From assembly GCF_002237595.1 (NCBI RefSeq), contig NZ_CP022529.1, forward strand, positions 868,001 through 932,000: a DNA stretch of 64,000 nucleotides, in the 5' to 3' direction. Below the pieces are notes generated by a model that was given only the letters and a program-made list of their open reading frames with translations, was not told where the DNA came from and did not search any database. This document shows, piece by piece, positions 16,285 through 23,838 of the stretch (its first letter is position 1; every line of letters begins with the position of its first letter). The position numbers and the translations under genes were made by a program. Source of the DNA: Labrenzia sp. VG12. Its GTDB lineage: Bacteria > Pseudomonadota > Alphaproteobacteria > Rhizobiales > Stappiaceae.

Positions 16285-17922
16285 TCAGCCCAGGTTCAAT
16301 TCCTTGAAGAAGTCATTGCCCTTGTCGTCGATGACGATGAAGGCCGGGAAATCTTCGACCTCGATCTTCCAGATCGCTTCCATGCCCAGTTCCTCGAACT
16401 CGACCACTTCCACCTTCTTGATGCAGTCCTGGGCAAGCCGGGCAGCCGGACCGCCGATGGAGCCGAGATAGAAGCCGCCATGAGCCTGGCAGGCGCGACG
16501 AACCTGGGCAGAGCGGTTGCCCTTGGCGAGCATCACCATGGAGCCGCCTGCGGCCTGGAACTGGTCGACATAGGCATCCATCCGGCCGGCCGTGGTCGGG
16601 CCGAACGATCCGGAGGGCATGCCTTCCGGGGTTTTCGCCGGGCCGGCGTAATAGATCGGATGGTTCTTGAAATAGTCGGGCAGGGGCTCTCCGTTTTCCA
16701 GCCGGTCGCGCAATTTGGAATGCGCCAGGTCCCGGGCAACGATCAGCGGCCCGGTCAGCGACAGGCGTGTCTTGATCGGATGCTTGGAGAGTTCGCCGAG
16801 AATTTCAGGCATCGGCCGGGTCAGGTCGACTTTGACCACGTTGTCCGACAGGTTGTCGTCGGTGACTTCCGGCAGATATTTTTCCGGATGCATTTCCAGC
16901 TGCTCCAGGAAAATGCCGTCCTTGGTGATCTTGCCGACAGCCTGCCGGTCAGCAGAACACGAAACGGCCAGGCCGATCGGTAGAGACGCCCCGTGACGTG
17001 GCAGGCGGATGACGCGGACATCATGGCAGAAATACTTGCCGCCAAACTGGGCACCGACACCGGTCGCCTGGGTCAGCTTGTGGATCTCGGCTTCCATCTC
17101 CAGGTCGCGGAAGGCATGGCCAAGTTCGGAGCCCTGGGTCGGCAGCCCGTCCAAATAGCGCGCTGATGCGAGTTTCGCGGTCTTCAGGTTCATTTCCGCA
17201 GACGTACCGCCAATGACAATGGCCAGGTGATAAGGCGGACAGGCGGCGGTGCCGAGCGTCAGGATCTTTTCCTTCAGGAAGTCCACCATGCGGTCATGCG
17301 TCAGAAGGGACGGCGTACCCTGGAAGAGGAAGGTCTTGTTGGCCGACCCGCCGCCCTTGGCCATGAACAGGAACTTGTAGGCATCCTCGCCCTCGGCATA
17401 GAGCTCGATCTGGGCCGGCATGTTGCTCTTGGTGTTCTTCTCCTCGAACATCGAGATCGGCGCGAGCTGCGAGTAGCGCAGGTTCTTCTTGTAATAGGCG
17501 TCGCGCGCGCCTTCGCCGAGCGCTGCTTCGTCCGAGCCGTCGCTCCAGACACGGCGGCCTTTCTTGCCCATGATGATCGCCGTGCCGGTGTCCTGGCACA
17601 TCGGCAGCACGCCATGAGAGGCAATATTGGCGTTCTTCAGGAGATCGAACGCGACGAACTTGTCGTTCTCGGTCGCTTCCGGATCGTCCAGGATCTTCTT
17701 CAGCTGCTCCAGGTGGCCGGGGCGCAGGTAGTGGTTGATGTCTTTGAAGGCTTCTTCAGCCAGCAGGCGCAACCCCTCAGGCTGGACCATGAGCACCTCT
17801 TCACCGTTGAACTCGGCCGTCTTGACATAATCCGAGGTCAGTTTCCGGTAGGGCGTCTGGTCTTCTCCCTGCGGGAAGAGGGCGCTGTGCTGGTAGGCGG
17901 GGGGCGTGACGGGAGCGTTCAT
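16285..17922 (-). CDS. fumA: Fumarate hydratase, class I (iron-sulfur type)
   Basis: A 545-residue class I fumarase that interconverts fumarate and malate in the TCA cycle with an oxygen-sensitive [4Fe-4S] cluster. Family text includes LPMCQDTGTAIIMGKKGRRVWSDG-like sequence near residue 120, the LPRHGASLPIGLAVSCSADR segment, and the C-terminal domain beginning GPTTAGRMDAYVDQFQAAGG. Length matches the two-domain E. coli FumA/FumB type. ATG 17922 (MNAPVTPPAYQHS) has GGAAAG upstream; the open frame extends 25 codons further without support. Followed by its own terminator. Confidence 0.95.
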   Translation of the reverse strand: MNAPVTPPAYQHSALFPQGEDQTPYRKLTSDYVKTAEFNGEEVLMVQPEGLRLLAEEAFKDINHYLRPGHLEQLKKILDDPEATENDKFVAFDLLKNANIASHGVLPMCQDTGTAIIMGKKGRRVWSDGSDEAALGEGARDAYYKKNLRYSQLAPISMFEEKNTKSNMPAQIELYAEGEDAYKFLFMAKGGGSANKTFLFQGTPSLLTHDRMVDFLKEKILTLGTAACPPYHLAIVIGGTSAEMNLKTAKLASARYLDGLPTQGSELGHAFRDLEMEAEIHKLTQATGVGAQFGGKYFCHDVRVIRLPRHGASLPIGLAVSCSADRQAVGKITKDGIFLEQLEMHPEKYLPEVTDDNLSDNVVKVDLTRPMPEILGELSKHPIKTRLSLTGPLIVARDLAHSKLRDRLENGEPLPDYFKNHPIYYAGPAKTPEGMPSGSFGPTTAGRMDAYVDQFQAAGGSMVMLAKGNRSAQVRRACQAHGGFYLGSIGGPAARLAQDCIKKVEVVEFEELGMEAIWKIEVEDFPAFIVIDDKGNDFFKELNLG

Positions 17923-18002
17923 GGGACGGCTTTCCTGATCTGGCTGCCTCCGGACGATGCTTGTCCGGACGCGCTGGATGTTTGGTGCTGTTCTCATACG
18001 GC

Positions 18003-18034
18003 AAAAAGGCCGCGGGCGCCAAGAGCCGCGGCCT
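18003..18034 (-). terminator. Rho-independent terminator after the yceI-cyb561-yceI operon
   Basis: Nine-bp stem AGGCCGCGG / CCGCGGCCT (18007-18015 and 18026-18034) with five A to the left, reading as a T tract on the minus strand, 28 bp past the stop of the last gene. Confidence 0.88.
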
Positions 18035-18062
18035 GATCAAAAGGTCTCACACTCTCATGTGA

Positions 18063-18620
18063 CTATCGTGCGGCCGTCAGATCCAGTGTGACGGTAACCG
18101 CGTCACCGACCGTGTCGGTGCCGACGCCCGTGCCGAGCTTGTAGGCGATCCGGTCCACGGTTGCCGTGCCGGTTGCCCTGGCGGTGTCGCCATCGATCTC
18201 GAGCGTGAAGTCAAGCGCAACCGGATGGGACACGCCCTTGATCGTCAAGGTGCCGTCCGCGCGATAGCTGCTGCCCTCGACGAGGGTTGCGCCGTCGGCG
18301 GCAAAAACTGCATCCGGAAAGGCGCTGACGTCGAACCAGTCCTTGCCCGGCAACGTGCCGTCAAACTGAGCATTGCCGGTCGAAGCGCTTGCGGGTTTTA
18401 CTGTCGCCTTGATCTTGGCACTTTCCGGGGCCGCCGGGTCAAACTCGATGGTTGCGTCCCAGGTGGTGAATTGACCCTTCAGGGTGTTTTCCCCCTGTTT
18501 CACTTCGAAACCCAGGCTGCTCTGGTCCTGAGCCACGGTCCACGTGTCGGCCAGCGCGGCGCCGGCATGTCCCGAAGTGAAGAGGAATGCCAATGCAAAA
18601 AGGCTGTTTTTCAATGCCAT
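18063..18620 (-). CDS. YceI-family periplasmic protein (second copy)
   Basis: A 185-residue protein with a signal peptide (LFALAFLFTSGHAGAALADT) and a YceI lipocalin-like barrel: QSSLGFEVKQGENTLKGQF at the start, PGKDWFDVSAFPDAVFAA and LTIKGVSHPVALDFTLEIDG later. YceI proteins bind polyisoprenoid-type lipids in the periplasm and often sit beside cytochrome b561. Last gene of a three-gene minus-strand operon with a second, diverged yceI at the front. Only 24 bp separate it from the cytochrome gene. Confidence 0.92.
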   Translation of the reverse strand: MALKNSLFALAFLFTSGHAGAALADTWTVAQDQSSLGFEVKQGENTLKGQFTTWDATIEFDPAAPESAKIKATVKPASASTGNAQFDGTLPGKDWFDVSAFPDAVFAADGATLVEGSSYRADGTLTIKGVSHPVALDFTLEIDGDTARATGTATVDRIAYKLGTGVGTDTVGDAVTVTLDLTAAR

Positions 18621-18644
18621 GTCGGATTTTCCTGATTCAACTTG

Positions 18645-19229
18645 TTAGTTATCGGCTCTGGCCGGAGCTGTGGACACCATGCGCTTGAGTGTGTCGTCGC
18701 GCGCGATCAGGTGGTGTTTGAAGGCCGCCGCGATATGCACGAAGATCAGTGCGATCAGCAGATAGGCGCCATAGGCGTGGAGCAGTTTGAAGAAGCTCTC
18801 CGCTTCCGCCTGCGTACCCAGGACTTCCGGGACCGGCAGGTGCGGCACCGGCAGTACGTTGAAAACAATTGTCGGAATGCCCCATGGCGACGCGGAGGCC
18901 ATCAGCCAGCCGGTGAGCGGCATCGCGAACAGCAGGGCGTAAAGGCCGATATGACCAAGATGGGCACCCAGCCTTTCCAGCGGATGCATGCCATCCGGCA
19001 ATCTGGGCGACGGGTTGGCAAGGCGCCAGGTTAGCCGCAGCGCAGCGAGCGCGAGCACGACAAACCCGATGGATTTGTGCAGCTGGTAGAGCGTGAACAG
19101 CTCGGGATCGTCGCTCGGCAGGCTGGTCATATAGAGCCCGAAGGCGAGCATGCCGGCAATCATCAGGGCCATCACCCAGTGAAACAGGATCGCGACCCTG
19201 CCATATCCGGTTTTGGTGTTGCGCAGCAT
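18645..19229 (-). CDS. Cytochrome b561-family membrane protein
   Basis: A 194-residue four-helix membrane protein of the bacterial cytochrome b561 (YceJ) type. Helix text includes VAILFHWVMALMIAGMLAFG with a heme-ligand His, LHKSIGFVVLALAALRLTWR, and later LLHAYGAYLLIALIFVHIAA and HLIARDDTLKRM. It should bind two b hemes and pass electrons between quinol and a periplasmic acceptor. It lies between two yceI genes, as in many proteobacteria, suggesting a shared role in quinone or isoprenoid chemistry in the periplasm. Confidence 0.93.
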   Translation of the reverse strand: MLRNTKTGYGRVAILFHWVMALMIAGMLAFGLYMTSLPSDDPELFTLYQLHKSIGFVVLALAALRLTWRLANPSPRLPDGMHPLERLGAHLGHIGLYALLFAMPLTGWLMASASPWGIPTIVFNVLPVPHLPVPEVLGTQAEAESFFKLLHAYGAYLLIALIFVHIAAAFKHHLIARDDTLKRMVSTAPARADN

Positions 19230-19279
19230 CGCCGGCTCCTCAGGTTGCCGGAGGCCGCTCGGCCCCCGGCGTCTTTCGA

Positions 19280-19864
19280 TCAGTTGGTGGCGTCGGCCTT
19301 CAGCGTTTCAGCATGGAAGGTGACGGTCACCTCATCCCCCACATAGGGAACAAACATGTCCATGCCAAAGTCGGACCGCTTGATGACGGTGGAAACGGCA
19401 AATCCGGCAGCTTCCTTCTTGGCCATCGGGTGTTCGCCAAGCGCGGTAACCGTGACGTTCAGGGTTGTCGGCTTGGTGACGCCCTTGATGGTCAGGTCGC
19501 CAGTGACCTCGAGCTGGTTTTCACCAACCTGTTCGACCTTGGTGCTGGCAAAGGTCGCTTTCGGGAATTTGTCGGCGTCGAAGAAGTCCGCGCTTAGGAG
19601 GTGCTTGTCACGATCCGCCCAGAACGTATCGAGGCTGGTGATGTCGATGGTGAATTCGATGGAGGAGTTGGCGGGGCTGTCCTTGTCGATCAGGAGTGTG
19701 CCATCCCAGTTGCCGAAACGACCGTCTGTCGTGGAATAGCCGAGATGATTATAGGTGAACGACAGGTTGGCGTGAGACTTGTCAAAGTCGAAAGCGACTG
19801 GTTCGGCAGAAGCTGCGCCGGCAAAAAGGGACAGAGCCAGTGCGGGAGCTGCAAGACGGATCAT
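19280..19864 (-). CDS. YceI-family periplasmic protein (first copy)
   Basis: A 194-residue YceI protein. The signal peptide starts at MIRLAAPALALSLFAGAASA, which fixes the ATG at 19864; an in-frame start 27 codons upstream would bury it. Barrel motifs: KSHANLSFTYNHLGYSTTDG, DGTLLIDKDSPANSSIEF, ADFFDADKFPKATF, and a C-terminal SDFGMDMFVPYVGDEVTVTF. Probably binds a long isoprenoid ligand. First gene of the yceI - cytochrome b561 - yceI operon; the two YceI copies differ widely, so the duplication is old. Confidence 0.92.
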   Translation of the reverse strand: MIRLAAPALALSLFAGAASAEPVAFDFDKSHANLSFTYNHLGYSTTDGRFGNWDGTLLIDKDSPANSSIEFTIDITSLDTFWADRDKHLLSADFFDADKFPKATFASTKVEQVGENQLEVTGDLTIKGVTKPTTLNVTVTALGEHPMAKKEAAGFAVSTVIKRSDFGMDMFVPYVGDEVTVTFHAETLKADATN

Positions 19865-20290
19865 GTTCAAACCTCGTAAGAATGGTGTCAGGAGCGTTCG
19901 CCCATGAACGCTGCATTGCGGAAGATAGGCATGAAATCGGCGCATGCAATTTGACTGACTGTTCTGAAATTTCGAACAATCACAGCCCGATTTCTGACAC
20001 TGTTTTGGTGAAGGCCTGATAAGAAATTCCGAGTCGATTGTTACTGCTCGCTATCCGAAAACCGCGGACCTTTCAGAATCAGCATCGCCTGCAAGTGCCC
20101 ATGTGGTGTCTTTGGTGGCGCAATCAAGAGTTGCTTAGCTCGGTAAGTGCATGATAACTCGAAAGAAGTTCCAGTGTCATCATTCCATCAAGAAATTCAG
20201 GCACCTCTTGGCTCATCTTTCCTGACGTATAGCTGAAATCGGAACCCGAAAGCCTTCAGATCACCGGTCTGGAGCACCAGGAGAATCGAC
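19865..20290. other. Divergent intergenic region with an inverted repeat
   Basis: About 426 bp between the divergent yceI and glycerophosphodiesterase genes. At 19960-19978 TGTTC-N9-GAACA surrounds the palindrome GAAATTTC, roughly 100 bp upstream of yceI, and could be a regulator site. The rest shows no gene, RNA or terminator that I can support. Confidence 0.45.
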
Positions 20291-21010
20291 GTGAAACAAG
20301 CGATGGTTGTTTGTCACCGAGGCGCGTCTCTGTGGGCTCCTGAAAACACGCTGGCGTCCCTGGAGAAAGCCATCGAGATGGGCGCGGAGGCTGTTGAGCT
20401 TGACGTGCGACCGTCCCGGGATGGCATTCTGTACGTCATGCATGACGCCACAGTGGATCGAACCACCAATGGCTCAGGCCGGATTTCGGACCTGACATCG
20501 GCTGAAATTGATGCGCTCGACGCCGGTATCTGGTTCGGCCCGGACTTCGCCGGCGAGCAGGTGCCCCGGTTGGACCGGTTCCTGGATGCCTGCAAGGGCC
20601 GGATTGCCACTTATGTGGAAATCAAGGACGGCGACCCCGGAGAAGTTCGTGACATGCTGGCGGTGCGCGGCATGCTCAGCGAGGCCTGGACCTTTTCCTT
20701 TGACCAGGCCATTCGCGCGGAGGCTCGTGCCAAGGTCCCCGACCTGCGCCGCATGGTTCTCTTCATTCACGTTGGATCGGTTGACCGCGCCGTGGCACAG
20801 GAGGCGCAGATCATTGAGTTTCACGAAGACAATCTGGACCCTGATCTGGTCGCGGCGGCAAAAAGGGCGGGCCTGATCACCCAGATGTTTTACGCCGGTA
20901 GTGATCGGGCAGTCTTTGAAAGGGCCGTACGCTGCGGGGTCGAGCAGATGAATATCGATCAGATTGAGGTGTTTCGGTCGGTGGAAAATGACCTGCTCAC
21001 CCCCGTGTAG
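20291..21010 (+). CDS. ugpQ: Glycerophosphodiester phosphodiesterase (UgpQ-like)
   Basis: A 239-residue GDPD-fold enzyme hydrolysing glycerophosphodiesters to glycerol-3-phosphate and an alcohol. Catalytic text: VCHRGASLWAPENTLASLEK at the N-terminus (metal and acid-base His, Glu), VELDVRPSRDGILYVMHDATVDRTTNGSG, and a middle TYVEIKDG. No signal peptide, so it acts in the cytoplasm like UgpQ. The GTG start has AGGAG 7 bases upstream. No ugp transporter genes adjoin it. Confidence 0.92.
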   Translation: MKQAMVVCHRGASLWAPENTLASLEKAIEMGAEAVELDVRPSRDGILYVMHDATVDRTTNGSGRISDLTSAEIDALDAGIWFGPDFAGEQVPRLDRFLDACKGRIATYVEIKDGDPGEVRDMLAVRGMLSEAWTFSFDQAIRAEARAKVPDLRRMVLFIHVGSVDRAVAQEAQIIEFHEDNLDPDLVAAAKRAGLITQMFYAGSDRAVFERAVRCGVEQMNIDQIEVFRSVENDLLTPV

Positions 21011-21343
21011 TGCACCACCTGTTTCTGCATTTGGCATGTCCGTTCCTGAGCAAGCCGGCCGATGAGAGAGGCAGCGGCCTGTTGCCGGCAGTATTTGTCG
21101 ATATGGTAAACGGTCAGGAAAGCTTTACTCTGGGTGGCAGAAAGAGATAGGGGTGCAGCATTTCCATCGAAGGTAGCAGAAACGGGAAGATATGTTGCCA
21201 GAAATGGTGACCAGGAACCTTCCCCTTTCATTACAATTTTAGCGGATTGAAAATCGGCAATATTTCCAAGTTTTCTTCAAATCCTGTTAAGTGCCCTTAC
21301 GTAGCCTCTGGTTTCGAATAAATTTAGGCGTTTGGGGGCACTT
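21011..21343 (+). other. Intergenic region upstream of the first FecR gene
   Basis: About 333 bp without a gene. The left two thirds show nothing I recognise. The right end carries the element at 21248-21291 that recurs before the second FecR gene. Confidence 0.5.
21248..21291 (+). promoter_or_regulatory. Upstream element shared by both FecR genes, copy 1
   Basis: Ordered blocks TGAAAAT (21248), CAATATT (21258), TTTTC (21271) and GTTAAG (21286). The same blocks in the same order occur at 22591-22630 before the second FecR gene, with spacings within 3 bp. Distance from the first block to the start codon is 96 bp here and 91 bp there. Probably a duplicated promoter or operator. Confidence 0.5.
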
Positions 21344-22411
21344 GTGTCGAAAAACACTCTGCTGGAACGTTGGTCTGAATGCCGGTGCAGAACCGTTGCA
21401 GCCGTCGATCTCACTGGTTTCGACCGCGCGTTCCGGCTAACGGCGATGTCCGTATTCTTCTGCCTGCTGTTGTTCGGCGCGGTCACGGGCGCTTTGGCGC
21501 AGGAAAATCAGGCAACCGAAAACAACTGGCATTGGAAGGTGGATCGCGTCACCGGCCGTGTTTTGGTGGAGACGAGGACCGGAGAGTCATTTACTGCGGA
21601 AAAAGGCATGATCGTGCGCCGCGGCTGGAAGGTCAGGACCGGCCAGGGCCGGGTTGCCATTCGGCGCGGCGACCAGAAATTTGTCGTGTCCAGGGGCGCT
21701 GTTGTAACGCTCCAGCCTGGTGGGTTCTTCATCAAGCGAATGGTGGTCTATCAAGACAGGGGCCAGCTCGACGTAAACGTAACACGCAGATGGTTTCGCC
21801 ATTTCAAGGTCGAAACCCCCTTCCTGGCAGCTGTCGTCAAAGGGACAGATTTCCGAGTGCGGGTGACCCAGAACACGGCGACGGTCAATGTTGGGCAAGG
21901 CGTCGTCGGAGTGCATGATTTTGCATCTGGAGACCGTGCCGACATCGGTGTCGGGCAGTCTGCATTCACCAATCCCGCGCGCCGTGTTGGCCTTTCTGTC
22001 AGAGGACGTACGCGGCCAGTGGTGCGTCCGGGGCCGAAACGCGCGCCTGCATTTGCAACCCGTATTGTCAGAAACGTGCCGGCAACGGCGGCAGAAGCGC
22101 GAGCCCTGAACGCAAACAACGCTTCAAGCAACAGCAACGGCAATTCGAACGGCAACAGCAACGGCAATTCGAACGGCAACAGCAACGGCAATTCGAACGG
22201 CAACGGCAATTCGAACGGTAACGGCAACGGCAATTCGAATGGCAACAGCAATGGCAATTCGAACGGCAACAGCAATGGCAATTCGAATGGCAACAGCAAT
22301 GGCAATTCGAACGGCAACAGCAACGGCAATTCGAATGGCAACGGCAACGGCAACAGCAACGGCAATTCGAATGGCAACGGCAATGGCAATTCAAACGGCA
22401 ACGGCCGCTGA
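21344..22411 (+). CDS. FecR-domain exported protein with Asn-Ser-Asn-Gly repeat tail, paralog 1
   Basis: About 355 residues. A signal peptide-like segment (SVFFCLLLFGAVTGALAQ) is followed by a FecR domain of about 170 residues whose core is VETPFLAAVVKGTDFRVRV, then a basic Pro/Arg linker (RTRPVVRPGPKRAP), and a C-terminal tail of some 94 residues built only from Gly, Asn and Ser. FecR domains sense or bind in the periplasm. No downstream sigma factor exists here; a CHASE2-EAL protein follows instead. GTG 21344 is preferred (GGGGG 5 bases upstream); TTG 21332 or an internal ATG at the signal peptide are alternatives. Confidence 0.8.
   Translation: MSKNTLLERWSECRCRTVAAVDLTGFDRAFRLTAMSVFFCLLLFGAVTGALAQENQATENNWHWKVDRVTGRVLVETRTGESFTAEKGMIVRRGWKVRTGQGRVAIRRGDQKFVVSRGAVVTLQPGGFFIKRMVVYQDRGQLDVNVTRRWFRHFKVETPFLAAVVKGTDFRVRVTQNTATVNVGQGVVGVHDFASGDRADIGVGQSAFTNPARRVGLSVRGRTRPVVRPGPKRAPAFATRIVRNVPATAAEARALNANNASSNSNGNSNGNSNGNSNGNSNGNSNGNGNSNGNGNGNSNGNSNGNSNGNSNGNSNGNSNGNSNGNSNGNSNGNGNGNSNGNSNGNGNGNSNGNGR
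22127..22408 (+). repeat. In-frame tandem repeat, 12/24-nt unit (paralog 1 tail)
   Basis: Codons alternate Gly-Asn-Ser-Asn. The DNA unit is 24 nt, GGC AAC AGC AAC GGC AAT then TCG AAC, with two different Ser codons and two Asn codons in fixed phase; GGC AAC insertions break it in places. About 280 bp. A slippage-prone array whose length changes keep the reading frame. Confidence 0.95.
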
Positions 22412-22590
22412 AACTAAATCCGCCGGCGATTGATACCGACGCACGCGCCGGCCACATCCGTTTGCATACTTGCAACTCGGATTGTCTGGCGACCGACAGC
22501 GCGTCAGTGTCAGGATTACAGATAGTACTTGTAAGAAATTTGAATGCAAAAACCGATCGAAGGCTCAGGCAAATCGTCAAAACTGCTAGG

Positions 22591-22630
22591 TGAAAATGAC
22601 AATATTAGATCATTTTCACTTTGGGTTAAG
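22591..22630 (+). promoter_or_regulatory. Upstream element shared by both FecR genes, copy 2, with inverted repeat
   Basis: Blocks TGAAAAT (22591), CAATATT (22600), TTTTC (22613) and GTTAAG (22625) match the copy before the first FecR gene. Here they also form a perfect 10-bp inverted repeat, GTGAAAATGA / TCATTTTCAC (22590-22599 and 22610-22619), with a 10-nt A/T-rich spacer. It lies about 60 bp before the second FecR gene's ATG. An operator or an A/T-rich hairpin. Confidence 0.55.
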
Positions 22631-22681
22631 CGGTTGGGAGTATTCAGATGTCCACTGGGAACTTGAACAGGTTGACCCGAC

Positions 22682-23764
22682 ATGAAGTGTGCGAAGACAG
22701 TTTGCCCTAGTGGGGCGGTATTCAAGTCTGAGATTTATTTACTTCTGAAGAAATCAACAGTTGGGTTGAAAACCTCTTTTTGTGCCTTCTTGCTAATATT
22801 CTGCATGGCGGCCTCTGCTGAAGCGAATTCTCAGAACTGGGTCGTCAAGCGCGTATCTGGGATTGTCTATTTTGTAGCGCCTGGCGTCGACGCATTTCGT
22901 GTCAAACGTGGTATGGTCTTCGAGAAGGGCTTTACCTTGGGAACGCGATCCGGCGCCCGAGCTTTGATTGCGCGTGGCAGTGAAACCATTTCTGTGGGGC
23001 CGAATACGACCTTTGCGCTTTCGCAGTATCGCAGCAAGGGTGGCAAAACCACGTTGTTGCAGCGGAAGGGGTCGATCGAGGTCGACGTGCAGAAACGGCA
23101 GCGACCGCATTTTACAGTCGAAACGCCGTTCTTTGCTGCCGTGGTAAAAGGCACGCGCTTTCGCGTCGATGTGCGGTCGAAGCGAGCAGACGTGTCGGTA
23201 CAGCGTGGTCTGGTGGAAGTGGCTGACTTCGCGTCTGGTGACAGGGTAGATCTTGCAGCCGGTCAAAGCGCGTCGAGTGCGCCCTCTCGAAAGGTCGGGC
23301 TTACGGTTGGTGGCCGCACGAAGCCGGTGGTTAGACCAGGCCGGAAGCGGGCGCCGGTCTTCAATGCGCCGCCGGTGGAAAATGTACCCACAAGCACGCC
23401 CACCAACAATCGGCGCGGTGGCTTGGGTAACTTTCTGAACGCCGGCTCAAACAGCAACGGGAATTCCAACGGCAACAGCAATGGCAATTCCAACGGCAAC
23501 AGCAACGGGAATTCCAACGGCAACAGCAACGGCAATTCGAACGGCAACAGCAACGGGAATTCGAACGGCAACAGCAACGGGAATTCCAACGGCAACAGCA
23601 ACGGCAATTCCAACGGCAACAGCAACGGGAATTCCAACGGCAACAGCAACGGGAATTCCAACGGCAACAGCAATGGCAATTCCAATGGCAACAGCAACGG
23701 GAATTCCAACGGCAACGGCAATGGAAATTCCAATGGAAACGGCAATGGCAATGGTCGTAATTGA
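22682..23764 (+). CDS. FecR-domain exported protein with Asn-Ser-Asn-Gly repeat tail, paralog 2
   Basis: A 360-residue paralog of the preceding gene. Signal segment KTSFCAFLLIFCMAASAEA, FecR core VETPFFAAVVKGTRFRVDV, DFASGDRVDLAAGQSAS (also nearly identical in paralog 1), basic linker TKPVVRPGRKRAP, then a Gly/Asn/Ser tail of about 105 residues. The two FecR domains are well diverged outside the core blocks. It lies 74 bp before the CHASE2-EAL gene on the same strand, so the three genes look like one module, with FecR protein as the periplasmic partner of CHASE2 (inference). Confidence 0.85.
   Translation: MKCAKTVCPSGAVFKSEIYLLLKKSTVGLKTSFCAFLLIFCMAASAEANSQNWVVKRVSGIVYFVAPGVDAFRVKRGMVFEKGFTLGTRSGARALIARGSETISVGPNTTFALSQYRSKGGKTTLLQRKGSIEVDVQKRQRPHFTVETPFFAAVVKGTRFRVDVRSKRADVSVQRGLVEVADFASGDRVDLAAGQSASSAPSRKVGLTVGGRTKPVVRPGRKRAPVFNAPPVENVPTSTPTNNRRGGLGNFLNAGSNSNGNSNGNSNGNSNGNSNGNSNGNSNGNSNGNSNGNSNGNSNGNSNGNSNGNSNGNSNGNSNGNSNGNSNGNSNGNSNGNSNGNSNGNGNGNSNGNGNGNGRN
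23447..23761 (+). repeat. In-frame tandem repeat, 12/24-nt unit (paralog 2 tail)
   Basis: Same Gly-Asn-Ser-Asn codon pattern as paralog 1, but the second half-unit is mostly GGG/GGC AAT TCC AAC rather than GGC AAT TCG AAC, so each array has become homogeneous within its own gene. About 315 bp. No CRISPR-like spacers. Confidence 0.95.
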
Positions 23765-23838
23765 GCGTTCTTGAATTCTGCTGGCCGAAGGGGGATGCTT
23801 CGGTCGGCAATTGAAAGCGCAAATGATGGGCTGAGGGT

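Noticed and set aside
22127..23761. CRISPR array or satellite-type non-coding repeats
   Set aside because: Repeats are contiguous, in frame and code for Gly/Asn/Ser; there are no unique spacers and no cas genes.
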